Below the pieces are notes generated by a model that saw nothing but the letters and a program-made list of their open reading frames with translations, was not told where the DNA came from and searched no databases. Below, piece after piece: positions 55,172 to 63,284 of a stretch of DNA of 64,000 nt. The position numbers and the translations under genes are program-made. This stretch comes from Maribacter sp. MJ134 (GTDB lineage Bacteria; Bacteroidota; Bacteroidia; Flavobacteriales; Flavobacteriaceae): positions 1,736,001 to 1,800,000 of the forward strand of contig NZ_CP034570.1 of the NCBI RefSeq assembly GCF_003970695.1, given 5' to 3'. Position 1 is the first letter of the stretch. The number at the start of each line of letters is the position of its first letter.

Positions 55172-55870
55172 ATGAAACGATTACGATTAACCATTTTAGC
55201 GGTTGCAGCACTATTTGTGACCAGCTGCCAGTCCAATACTAAGAAAACTACTACCGCAGAAGCTCCAAGTTCGGAATTAGAAATCACTTCAAAAAAAGAG
55301 AAATTGAGTCCACAGGATTTAAGCGAGTACGAGACGGCTTATTTTGCCAGTGGTTGTTTTTGGTGCGTGGAGGCCATTTTTGAAAGCGTCAAGGGGGTCA
55401 AGGAAGCGGTATCTGGCTATTCCGGAGGAAAGGAAGATAATCCCACCTACGAAATGATCGGTTACGGAAAAACTACACATGCAGAAGCCGTAGAAGTATA
55501 TTACGATCCAGAGGTGATTTCCTTTACGGCCTTGGTCCAAGTATTTTTTGGGTCGCACGATCCAACTACTTTAAACAGACAAGGACCGGACAGAGGAACG
55601 CAATACCGCTCTATCGCCTTTTATAAGAATGAGGAAGAAAAGAAAATAATTGAAGCTTACATACAAGCTTTGAAGGACCAAGACGTCTATGATGGTGCTC
55701 CCATTACCACAGAGGTAAAGACATTTGAAAAATTTTGGATTGCAGAGAATTATCATCAAGACTACGAACGTAACAACCCTAACAATTCCTACATCAGAAA
55801 TGTTTCTATTCCAAGATTGAATAGGTTCAAAGAAAATTTTGGAGCATTCTTAAAAGAGGATATACACTAA
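55172..55870 (+). CDS. msrA: Peptide-methionine (S)-S-oxide reductase MsrA (lipoprotein)
   Basis: 232 aa from ATG at 55172 (MKRLRLTILAVAALFVTSC, lipobox VTSC, Cys19); a start at 55154 gives six useless residues. The MsrA domain covers about 55-215 with the catalytic GCFWCVEAIFESVKGV, GYSGG, and the YDPEVISF and RSIAFY strings; the C-terminal resolving Cys of E. coli MsrA is not present. Being a lipoprotein, it repairs oxidised methionine at the envelope. Followed by a terminator. No msrB is adjacent. Confidence 0.95.
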   Translation: MKRLRLTILAVAALFVTSCQSNTKKTTTAEAPSSELEITSKKEKLSPQDLSEYETAYFASGCFWCVEAIFESVKGVKEAVSGYSGGKEDNPTYEMIGYGKTTHAEAVEVYYDPEVISFTALVQVFFGSHDPTTLNRQGPDRGTQYRSIAFYKNEEEKKIIEAYIQALKDQDVYDGAPITTEVKTFEKFWIAENYHQDYERNNPNNSYIRNVSIPRLNRFKENFGAFLKEDIH

Positions 55871-55892
55871 AAGCAACAAAATCATCAATTAT

Positions 55893-55919
55893 AAAGCGTC
55901 CTACCGGGCGCTTTTTTTT
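55893..55919 (+). terminator. Intrinsic terminator after msrA
   Basis: Stem AGCGTCC/GGGCGCT with one wobble pair, 4-nt loop TACC and eight T residues, 23 bp after the stop. Confidence 0.88.
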
Positions 55920-56119
55920 ATGGACTAAACTGTTAGTTAGTCATTTGTTCTGCTTACAAAAAACCGGACTTGGCCACTAAAACCTAAAGTTTACATCTAA
56001 AACTAGTTCCCCCAACGTATACATATAAAACCGCTTACTCACTTATTCAATGTAATAAAAAGCTTACATAACCCGTGAATTCGCTATATTTAATATTACA
56101 AACCCCAAACTTGCAACAT

Positions 56120-56854
56120 ATGAGACCGATATTTTTAGCACTGTGCGCGATGCTAGCAGTGTCCTGCAATAGCGCAAAGAAAAAAGCGGATACTACCATC
56201 ATTGATGTGTCTTACACGGATAACGCACCCAAGTTAGACGGTAAGGCCACGGAAAGTTTTTGGAACTTAATTGATTGGAATTCCTTAAATCAAAACTGGA
56301 TCGGAGGCCCATACGACCATGAGGACTTCAATGGCCGCTACAAATTGGCTTGGAACGAACAAGGCTTATATTTACTTGTTGAAATTATGGACGATGTTCT
56401 CTACGACAAGTCTGAGGACCCTTTAAAATTATGGTGGAACGACGATTGCGTTGAAGTTTTTGTTGACGAGGATAATTCCGGTGGTCTGCATCAATACAGT
56501 CATAATGCATTTGCCTACCATGTAGCATTAGACGGTAATGTGGTGGACTTAGCGCCGGATAAAACCCCAAAGTTGTATAACGACCATGTACGCTCCCAAC
56601 ATCATACGGTAGATAATGTAACCACATGGGAGCTAGCACTTTCTATTTTCGATGATTCCTATACCGATGGTGCAAAGAATAAACCGGTAACATTGAAATC
56701 CAAGAAAAAAATGGGTTTTGCCTTAGCGTACTGTGATAACGATTCTAGTGCGGAAAGGGAGAATTTTATAGGTTCCGTATTTGTGCCGGGAGAGGATAAG
56801 AATCAAGGCTGGATCAACGCGGATATTTTTGGGACATTGGTTTTGAAAAAGTAA
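56120..56854 (+). CDS. Lipoprotein with CBM9-like sugar-binding domain
   Basis: 244 aa from ATG at 56120 (FLALCAMLAVSC lipobox, Cys17 or so); a GTG at 56075 gives a longer form without sense. After a short spacer a family 9 carbohydrate-binding module fills the protein: PKLDGKATESFWNL, YKLAWNEQGLYLLVEIMDD, WWNDDCVEVFVDEDNSGG, TTWELALSIFDDS and GFALAYCDNDSSAERENFIG. CBM9-like lipoproteins of this type probably bind polysaccharide or cellobiose-like ends on the cell surface. No PUL (susCD) is near. Its stop lies in the left edge of the repeat at 56851. Confidence 0.85.
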   Translation: MRPIFLALCAMLAVSCNSAKKKADTTIIDVSYTDNAPKLDGKATESFWNLIDWNSLNQNWIGGPYDHEDFNGRYKLAWNEQGLYLLVEIMDDVLYDKSEDPLKLWWNDDCVEVFVDEDNSGGLHQYSHNAFAYHVALDGNVVDLAPDKTPKLYNDHVRSQHHTVDNVTTWELALSIFDDSYTDGAKNKPVTLKSKKKMGFALAYCDNDSSAERENFIGSVFVPGEDKNQGWINADIFGTLVLKK

Positions 56855-56951
56855 ACTACCTTGGGCAATCCCACGATAAATTTATAAGAATTGAGTATTT
56901 AATTTCGAAGCAAACCTTAGGATATTATACCCTTGGGCAGTGGCAATAAAT
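56851..56951 (+). repeat. REP-like intergenic element (copy 1)
   Basis: About 101 bp, roughly 75% identical to 61099-61199 with near-perfect blocks: GTAAACTA, GGGCAA-CCCACGATAAATT, ATTTCGA, ATATT/ACCCTT and GG..CAATAAAT. Positioned between convergent stops (56854 and 56951), it contributes the stop of the left gene. It has no ORF. A role as transcription punctuation or a mobile REP-type element is possible. Confidence 0.75.
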
Positions 56952-58405
56952 CAGTGTATGATTACATCACTATAAGCTGAATTGATCACTATAGATTTTC
57001 CGCTGTTTTGTTTTAAATGAAATCCTTTATTCACGACCGTATTTCCATTTACCGTCTTTTTCAATTGTAAGCCTGCAGGTGTTTCCAGTTTAGAAGAGTT
57101 TCCCTTTACATAGATTTCCGTAGGGGTTTCTGGCAACCTCAAGTCCATCTCAGCATTTTTTAAGCTCACGTCCAATTCCTTGAATCCATCACTAAAAGCG
57201 ATAATATGTAATGGCCCAAAATCATTTTTGATGTAAGCCGTATCGAACAGTTTATCGATGGTCACCTCAGATGAAGTAGCACTCAAACGCAAGTGCAACA
57301 CTTCGGACAAATTTACATCTTTACTATACTTTGTCTGCAATTGCCCATAGTTCCAGTTTTTAACTTCTACCGGCGAATAAGAAGCTTGTATATTGGTTTC
57401 ATCGCCAGAAATTGTCGCCGCCCAAAGACTTGAGTGCGACAAGGTCGCATTCAAGTTCTTTGTGTTTTCGGCAAGCTTTACTTCCCCATGTCTCACGTTC
57501 ATTTTTATACGTGTAGATTTTGGCAGTTTTATCTTAATGGTTTTCTTGATCTTGTAGTTCTTATTTTCCCCATCAGAAGAAAAATAAAAGATATTGGGTT
57601 CGTTCCTCAAAGAATCTCTTCTAAAAAATGAGTTTTTAATAGAATCTTGGCGTATGGACCAAGCCGCTCTTTTTTGATGCATTTTCTCAAATCGTTTTTC
57701 TCTTTCCTCCGCTCTTTTTTCCATTTCGGCGACCCTCTTTTCTCTCTGTTCCTCTCTACGTTCTGCCCGTTCCTCCATTCTTCTCTCCATTTCGGCGCCT
57801 CTTTTTTCCATACGCTCTCCCCATTCTTCCAGTTTCTTTAAATGGTCTTTATCAAAACTCTTTTCGAACTCCTTTTGCCATTTCTTCATGTATTTATCCC
57901 CGTCTTTCTTGTACTCGCTATAATCAAAATGAAACGTTTTGGTTACCGGAAGAGAAGCTATTTCCGCAATTTCGGGAAAAGGAGCTATATCCGCCAATTC
58001 CTCTATAAAAGGACTCATATCCGGCACTTCAATACGAAGGTTTTCAAAATCAAAATCGAAATCATGGTTCATGAACAAGCCCATGCGGCTAGATCTAGAA
58101 GTAATCTCAATCCTTTTACTGTTCCCTAAAATATCAAAAGGTTCGTTTCTAAAGTATTTTTCTGCCTCCTCGTCGGTAGCTCCCTCCAAAGTTGCGGTAG
58201 CGCTAATTTCTACCACGTCCTTGTTCCAGGTTTCAAATTCTATATCAGCATAACTTGTATTGATATCAAGAACGGCATCCGCCCCAACATTAAAGGTCTC
58301 TTTATAAGTTTTCTGTTGTTTCTGCCCTAAGGCAATAGTTGTAATTCCGAAAAAGCTTAAGGCAATGATGAGTTGCCTTAGCTGCATTTTAGATGATCTG
58401 TTCAT
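56951..58405 (-). CDS. DUF4097-like beta-solenoid protein with charged helix
   Basis: 484 aa (or 478 from the ATG at 58387, immediately after the anti-sigma stop; MQLRQLIIALSFFGITTIAL is a fine signal peptide). The N-terminal third (about 30-155) has beta structure (DAVLDINTSYADIEFETWN). Residues about 165-262 are a single charged helix with very many Glu/Arg/Lys (EWGERMEKRGAEMERR, REEQREKRVAEMEKR). The rest (about 285-484) has strands in DUF4097/adhesin-like register. It is the last gene of a sigma/anti-sigma operon and probably the periplasmic product or sensor of that system. Function unknown. Confidence 0.75.
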   Translation of the reverse strand: MNRSSKMQLRQLIIALSFFGITTIALGQKQQKTYKETFNVGADAVLDINTSYADIEFETWNKDVVEISATATLEGATDEEAEKYFRNEPFDILGNSKRIEITSRSSRMGLFMNHDFDFDFENLRIEVPDMSPFIEELADIAPFPEIAEIASLPVTKTFHFDYSEYKKDGDKYMKKWQKEFEKSFDKDHLKKLEEWGERMEKRGAEMERRMEERAERREEQREKRVAEMEKRAEEREKRFEKMHQKRAAWSIRQDSIKNSFFRRDSLRNEPNIFYFSSDGENKNYKIKKTIKIKLPKSTRIKMNVRHGEVKLAENTKNLNATLSHSSLWAATISGDETNIQASYSPVEVKNWNYGQLQTKYSKDVNLSEVLHLRLSATSSEVTIDKLFDTAYIKNDFGPLHIIAFSDGFKELDVSLKNAEMDLRLPETPTEIYVKGNSSKLETPAGLQLKKTVNGNTVVNKGFHLKQNSGKSIVINSAYSDVIIH

Positions 58406-58967
58406 TTTTTGATGTTTTTACTTGGTTCAACTGCTTTTTTAACTGCTGTAATAATTGTAATCGTAACTGTAAATTCTCTATGAGTGCGCTTATGGTTTGA
58501 TCGTTAGGACCTAGTTCGTTAAGCTCCGCGTTTAATGCTTCATATTCTGCGTTTAACTCGGCCAAACGTTCCATATAACTATCTATCAATTCCTTGTTAT
58601 CGTCGGAAACTTCTAATTTGGAAAGTTCCATGTTGATATTGGCCACGTAATAATTTTCAATCTTTTTCAAGTCCGGAGAAAGGTCTCCAAAAGAAAAATC
58701 GGTATCGGTTTCCGAGTTCGTATCCACATCGGTAATCGTAGTATTATTTACTGCACCGTCCTTAGCAAATTGCAGGTATCCAAAAAAGCTAAGACCTACC
58801 ACTAATAATACGGATGCTGCTATTTTTAATAGACTGAAATCAAACTTTTTTTGTTTTGGAAATGCTTCGTCCAGTCTATCTAAAAAACGTGTTTCATGCC
58901 CCTCTTTTAGTTTAAACTGTTGTTCCGAACGCTCTTTTTTGAACATTTCCCTAAGATCCTGTCCCAT
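58389..58967 (-). CDS. Candidate anti-sigma factor, membrane-anchored
   Basis: 192 aa with one membrane segment (about 47-64, LLKIAASVLLVVGLSFFGYL), an N-terminal cytosolic part of 45 residues (LREMFKKERSEQQFKLKEG) and a periplasmic part ending in a coiled coil (about 100-185, DSYMERLAELNAEYEAL). It lies directly after the ECF sigma gene with a 17-bp overlap and precedes the DUF4097-like gene with the same overlap. Position and topology fit an anti-sigma factor, although no zinc motif is seen. Confidence 0.75.
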   Translation of the reverse strand: MGQDLREMFKKERSEQQFKLKEGHETRFLDRLDEAFPKQKKFDFSLLKIAASVLLVVGLSFFGYLQFAKDGAVNNTTITDVDTNSETDTDFSFGDLSPDLKKIENYYVANINMELSKLEVSDDNKELIDSYMERLAELNAEYEALNAELNELGPNDQTISALIENLQLRLQLLQQLKKQLNQVKTSKNEQII

Positions 58968-59493
58968 ATCGTTTTGTTTTTAATAATTCTTTTAATTGAC
59001 CTTTTCCCCTTAATAATCTGGTTCTGCAGGTGGTTTCCGTAATATCCAATACTTGGGCAATTTCTTTATGATCAAAACCTTCTACCAAGTACATAAGCAC
59101 TACATATTTATATTTTTCCGATAGTTTTTCTATCTCCTTTTTCACCACTTCCAAAGAGATTCCGTCCTCTACCGTCCAATCCTCTTCCGCTACGGGGGTC
59201 ATATAGGTTTCGTCTAAAGAAACTAGATGTTGTTTTTTCGATTTTAAAAAGTCGATACATTTATGAACCACTATTTTCTTGAGCCATGCTCCAAACGTTA
59301 CCTCCCCTTTAAACTGATGCAATTTTTGAAAAGCCTTTACAAAGGACTCTTGCAATACATCTTCAGCGTCGTTAGAATTTTTTACAAATCGCATGGCAAC
59401 CGCATACATTCCATCGCAATACTGCCGGTACAATTGTAATTGCGCATTACGGTCATTGGATTTACATTTCTCTACAACGTCAATCTGAAACAT
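58951..59493 (-). CDS. ECF-family RNA polymerase sigma factor
   Basis: 180 aa with regions 2 (YRQYCDGMYAVAMRFV, DAEDVLQESFVKAFQKL, FGAWLKKIVVHKCIDFLK) and 4 (LSEKYKYVVLMYLVEGFDHK, ITETTCRTRLLRGKGQLKE). It begins an operon with an anti-sigma-like membrane protein and the DUF4097-like protein, probably under its own control. Divergent from the aldose epimerase gene, with 105 bp between. Confidence 0.93.
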   Translation of the reverse strand: MFQIDVVEKCKSNDRNAQLQLYRQYCDGMYAVAMRFVKNSNDAEDVLQESFVKAFQKLHQFKGEVTFGAWLKKIVVHKCIDFLKSKKQHLVSLDETYMTPVAEEDWTVEDGISLEVVKKEIEKLSEKYKYVVLMYLVEGFDHKEIAQVLDITETTCRTRLLRGKGQLKELLKTKRYGTGS

Positions 59494-59598
59494 TGGTCGG
59501 TTCGGTGTTTGTTTTTAGTTGCTGTTATCTTAAGGACGAAAGAAAAAAATAGATGTTGCAAAAAACTTCTATTTTTACAAATCTTTTAAAATCTACAA

Positions 59599-60507
59599 TT
59601 GAAACAAGTTACGATATCCAACGAGTTTATAACCCTAATGGTCCTAGATTATGGGGCTACGATACAGAAATTATTGGTTAAGGGAAAAGACGGCAAATAT
59701 ACCAATGCCGTCGTAGGTTACAACCATCCGAGCAGGTACCGTTTAGATGATAATTGTCTTGGCTCTTGTGTGGGACGCTATGCCGGTAGGATATCTAAGG
59801 GAGGGTTTGAACTGGATCGCGAACAATTTTATCTCCATCAAGAAGATGGGGTTCATTTGCATGGAGGTAAAGAAGGTTTTCATCAGAAGTATTGGAAAAT
59901 TGAAGAGGTAAAACAAAAGGATGACCCCTTCATTAAATTATCCTATGTGAGCAAACATTTGGAAGAAGGATACCCCGGAAATTTAACCGTCAACGTAACG
60001 TATAAACTTGTCAACAACGCTTTACAAATAGTACATGAAGCCATAACGGACAGAAGCACGGTGGTTAACCTTACCAATCATTCTTATTTTAAGTTAGACG
60101 ACAGCCCCTACATTGATAATTACGAGCTACAGCTAAATTGCCCCTTAGTTTTGGAAGTAGAAGAAAATTTGCTGCCTACGGGAAATCAAATTCCCGTCAG
60201 GGGTACGGAAAATGACTTTTTGATTCCGCGGGAAATTGGGGTCCAACGTTTAGATACCCCTTTTGTGAAAGATATGGGTAGTGAAAAAGTTGCAGAACTC
60301 TATTCCCCAAAATCGGGCATATCAATGAAGGTCTACACGAACCAACCCGCTGTAATCGTATACACGCCCTTGGATTTTCCCGGGATTTGTTTTGAGACGC
60401 AAAACTACCCGGATGCACCTAACCAACCTGATTTTCCGAATAGCGTGTTGAGACCCGGAGAGACGTATAACAACATTGCCATATATAAGTTTGATTTAGT
60501 ACCTTAG
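59599..60507 (+). CDS. Aldose 1-epimerase family protein
   Basis: 302 aa. The start is TTG at 59599 with no ATG upstream in frame. Galactose-mutarotase fold with GRYAGRISKGGFELDREQF, the His in HLHGGKEGFHQKYW and VVNLTNHSYFKLDD (catalytic His), and the catalytic Glu probably in GICFETQNYPDAPNQPDF. Typical bacterial GalM is about 340 residues; this shorter form lacks the N-terminal strand and any signal peptide. Expected to interconvert alpha and beta aldoses in the cytoplasm. The next gene follows 38 bp later on the same strand. Confidence 0.88.
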   Translation: MKQVTISNEFITLMVLDYGATIQKLLVKGKDGKYTNAVVGYNHPSRYRLDDNCLGSCVGRYAGRISKGGFELDREQFYLHQEDGVHLHGGKEGFHQKYWKIEEVKQKDDPFIKLSYVSKHLEEGYPGNLTVNVTYKLVNNALQIVHEAITDRSTVVNLTNHSYFKLDDSPYIDNYELQLNCPLVLEVEENLLPTGNQIPVRGTENDFLIPREIGVQRLDTPFVKDMGSEKVAELYSPKSGISMKVYTNQPAVIVYTPLDFPGICFETQNYPDAPNQPDFPNSVLRPGETYNNIAIYKFDLVP

Positions 60508-60545
60508 ACACAATAAACACTAGGCATTCGCCATAGACAAGGATA

Positions 60546-61133
60546 ATGAAGGTTTTAAAAAAATTACTGATAGCACTACTGGTTTTAGGCGCTCTTTTCT
60601 ACTTTGTGGGAATACCCTATCTACAAAGTTATACCAAGAAATACAGCCCGGAAACAACGACTACCTATGATTTTGATGGCACGGAACTTCAGGTCCACTA
60701 TTCCAGTCCATCGAAAAAGGGAAGGGAAATATTCGGTGCGTTAGTGCCCTATGGTAAGGTATGGCGTACGGGTGCTAATGAACCTACGACCTTTACAACG
60801 AGTACAGGCATAAAGATTATAGATAAACCGCTACCGGCAGGCACTTATTCGATATGGACAATCCCCAACAAAGAGAGTTGGAAAGTCATTTTTAATAATG
60901 AAGTTCCCGATTGGGGAGTTACGCTTTCAAGTGGTGGCAGGGAGACTACCCGAAACGAAGCGGCAGATGTACTTCAGGTAGAAGTACCCGTTAGAACACT
61001 AGCCCAAACCCAAGAAAACTTTACGATCTCTTTTGAAGATAAGGAACAAAGCTATTTAAGTTTTGCCTGGGATAGGGTTAAAATAAATGTCCCGCTTAGT
61101 AAACTATCTCAGGGCAAGCCCACGATAAATTGA
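60546..61133 (+). CDS. DUF2911 membrane-anchored protein
   Basis: 195 aa: one membrane anchor (about 7-24, LLIALLVLGALFYFVGIPYL), then a DUF2911 domain (about 45-185): VHYSSPSKKGREIFGALVPY, KVWRTGANEPTTF, AGTYSIWTIPN and a C-terminal YLSFAWDRVKINVPL. DUF2911 proteins are common and uncharacterised in Bacteroidota. The last 11 residues (SKLSQGKPTIN) are encoded by the left end of the repeat at 61099, so this tail is likely foreign to the family and the native stop was probably lost. Confidence 0.85.
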   Translation: MKVLKKLLIALLVLGALFYFVGIPYLQSYTKKYSPETTTTYDFDGTELQVHYSSPSKKGREIFGALVPYGKVWRTGANEPTTFTTSTGIKIIDKPLPAGTYSIWTIPNKESWKVIFNNEVPDWGVTLSSGGRETTRNEAADVLQVEVPVRTLAQTQENFTISFEDKEQSYLSFAWDRVKINVPLSKLSQGKPTIN

Positions 61134-61199
61134 TAAAAAACATAATTTTGATTTCGAGATAAGTCTCGGAATATTGACCCTTAGGCGGTACCAATAAAT
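61099..61199 (+). repeat. REP-like intergenic element (copy 2)
   Basis: See the copy at 56851: same order of blocks over about 101 bp. The left 35 bp are translated as the end of the DUF2911 protein, and the right end (CAATAAAT) directly adjoins the sequence that encodes the natural N-terminus of MeaB. Confidence 0.75.
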
Positions 61200-61275
61200 A
61201 AACCTCAAAAAAGAAGCTATTATTTCTCGAACGAAAGAATCTGGTAATTTAAATCCACAACTACTTGCGGAAGCC

Positions 61276-62235
61276 TTGGTAAATGGAATATTTGCTAAGG
61301 ATATAGCTGCAGTGAGCAAGGCGATAACCATGGTGGAAAGCACCAAACCTGAACATCAAGAGATTGCCAACATCATCATCGAAAAATGTCTTTCCAAGAA
61401 AATCGATACCGTTAGAATAGGAATAACCGGTGTTCCAGGAGTTGGCAAAAGCACGTTCATAGAGCGTTTGGGCAAATTATTGACATCAAAGGGTAATCGC
61501 TTGGCCGTTCTCACCATAGACCCATCCAGTAATCTTACCAAGGGAAGCATACTCGCCGACAAAACGCGTATGCAAGAATTAGTACAGGACAAGAATGCAT
61601 TCATAAGACCTTCACCTTCAGGTGATTCTTTGGGAGGCGTAGCCCGGAAAACAAGAGAGAGCATTATACTTTTAGAGGCCGCGGGGTACAACATCATTAT
61701 AATCGAAACCGTAGGTGTGGGTCAAAGTGAGACTGCCGTACACAGTATGGTAGATTTCTTTCTACTATTAAAATTAGCAGGGGCGGGTGATGAATTGCAA
61801 GGAATAAAAAGGGGCATCATGGAAATGGCAGATGCCATAGCCATTAACAAAGCGGATGGCGATAATATAAAAAGAGCCAAATTGGCCGAAGTGGAATTTA
61901 AGCGAGCATTGCACTTGTTCCCTCCAAAGGAAAACGGATGGGTGCCAGTGGTAACGAGTTGTTCGGCCTTACAGAACCAAGGTCTAGAAGAACTTTGGTC
62001 TATAATAGCTTCTTATGCGGAAAAAACAAAAGAGTCCGGTCACTTTAGGATTAAAAGACAGGAACAAAATAAAAGCTGGTTAAAACAGCATATTGAAACT
62101 AGCCTTAAAATGGACTTTTACACAAGTCCGTTAGTAAGGAAAAAGCTTGAAATCCTAGAGGAAAAGGTAGTTAATGGCAGTATGTCCCCATTTGCAGCGG
62201 CGCAGCAGTTATTGCAGGCGTACAAAAATAGTTAG
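61276..62235 (+). CDS. meaB: Methylmalonyl-CoA mutase-associated GTPase MeaB
   Basis: 319 aa from TTG at 61276. G1 is GVPGVGKST (about 55-63), then TIDPSSNLTKGSILADKTRM, the SPSGDSLGGVARKTRE string and the NKADGDN of G4. MeaB protects and loads the adenosylcobalamin-dependent methylmalonyl-CoA mutase. The frame stays open upstream to 61198 and reads like protein (KKEAIISRTKESGNLNPQLL), as in MeaB N-termini, but has no ATG, GTG or TTG; its first codon is ATA at 61198, next to the repeat. Either an ATA/other rare start is used, or a start was lost and translation now begins at TTG 61276. Confidence 0.92.
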   Translation: MVNGIFAKDIAAVSKAITMVESTKPEHQEIANIIIEKCLSKKIDTVRIGITGVPGVGKSTFIERLGKLLTSKGNRLAVLTIDPSSNLTKGSILADKTRMQELVQDKNAFIRPSPSGDSLGGVARKTRESIILLEAAGYNIIIIETVGVGQSETAVHSMVDFFLLLKLAGAGDELQGIKRGIMEMADAIAINKADGDNIKRAKLAEVEFKRALHLFPPKENGWVPVVTSCSALQNQGLEELWSIIASYAEKTKESGHFRIKRQEQNKSWLKQHIETSLKMDFYTSPLVRKKLEILEEKVVNGSMSPFAAAQQLLQAYKNS

Positions 62236-62324
62236 GAGTAATTGTCTAAGCACTCTAACCGCTATACCATAGAACATCTTAGGGATAAAAAACATAACTT
62301 TGTAATTAATTCTAATACCGACCA

Positions 62325-63284
62325 ATGGCTATTGTTACCGCTTCCCTCTTATCTGTAGTTGTACCCCTTTATAATGAGGAAGAAAACGTAGCACTTTTAA
62401 CACAAAAAATCCATGAGAGTTTAGCAGGTTATAATTACCAAATTGTTTACGTCGATGATTTTTCTAGAGATAGCACCAAACAAGTGGTAAATGAGCTAAA
62501 AGACCAGAAAGTACACCTCATTGCATTGAAAAAGAACTACGGACAAAGCTTAGCATTGGCAGCTGGTATCGATTACGCCGAGGGCGAATTTATCATTACC
62601 ATGGATGGTGACCTACAAAATGACCCAAGCGATATTCCTGAAATGCTTTCCTATGCAGTTGATGGTGAATTTGATGTGGTCACAGGAATACGACAAAAAC
62701 GAAAAGATTCTTTGGTGAAGAAAATACCATCTAAAATTGCGAATTTTTTGGTGCGCCGGGTCACTAAACTGGATATTAAGGATAACGGCTGCGCACTGAA
62801 AGTCTTTACAAAGGATATTGCAAAGGATTTGAACCTTTACGGGGAAATGCATCGATTTATCACCCTTTTAGCACATTTGGAAGGCGCACAGATAAAACAA
62901 GTTCCTGTAAAGCACCATGCCAGACATGCGGGGGTTTCAAAATATGGATTAGAACGGGTTTTTAAAGTGGTAGCGGATATGATGCTGCTCCTTTTTATTA
63001 GAAAATACTTTCAACGGCCCATTCACCTTTTTGGTATTTTCGGTTTTTTGATGATTCTATTGGGTGTTTTAATCAACCTATACTTGCTAGTGGTAAAGTT
63101 AGGTTTTGGTGAAGATATAGGAACAAGGCCCCTGCTCATGTTCGGGATGATGTTCATCTTGGCGGGCATACAACTCTTTACCATCGGTATTGTTATGGAA
63201 CTTTTAATCCGTACCTACTATGAATCACAGAAAAAGAGGCCATATCGCATTAAAAAAATAAGTGTAGGTGGCAAATACGCGTAA
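62325..63284 (+). CDS. Glycosyltransferase family 2, DPM1/GtrB-like, membrane-bound
   Basis: 319 aa: GT2 catalytic domain (about 8-225) with VVPLYNEEENV, VDDFSRDSTK, the metal-binding TMDGDLQNDPSD and GCALKVFTKDI, and two membrane segments at the C-terminus (about 235-257 and 268-292). This is the layout of undecaprenyl-phosphate glucosyl/mannosyltransferases such as GtrB or ArnC. A Bacteroidetes-like -7 box TAACTTTG lies at 62295-62302, without a clear -33. It overlaps the following gene by 17 bp, so the two are coupled. Confidence 0.9.
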   Translation: MAIVTASLLSVVVPLYNEEENVALLTQKIHESLAGYNYQIVYVDDFSRDSTKQVVNELKDQKVHLIALKKNYGQSLALAAGIDYAEGEFIITMDGDLQNDPSDIPEMLSYAVDGEFDVVTGIRQKRKDSLVKKIPSKIANFLVRRVTKLDIKDNGCALKVFTKDIAKDLNLYGEMHRFITLLAHLEGAQIKQVPVKHHARHAGVSKYGLERVFKVVADMMLLLFIRKYFQRPIHLFGIFGFLMILLGVLINLYLLVVKLGFGEDIGTRPLLMFGMMFILAGIQLFTIGIVMELLIRTYYESQKKRPYRIKKISVGGKYA

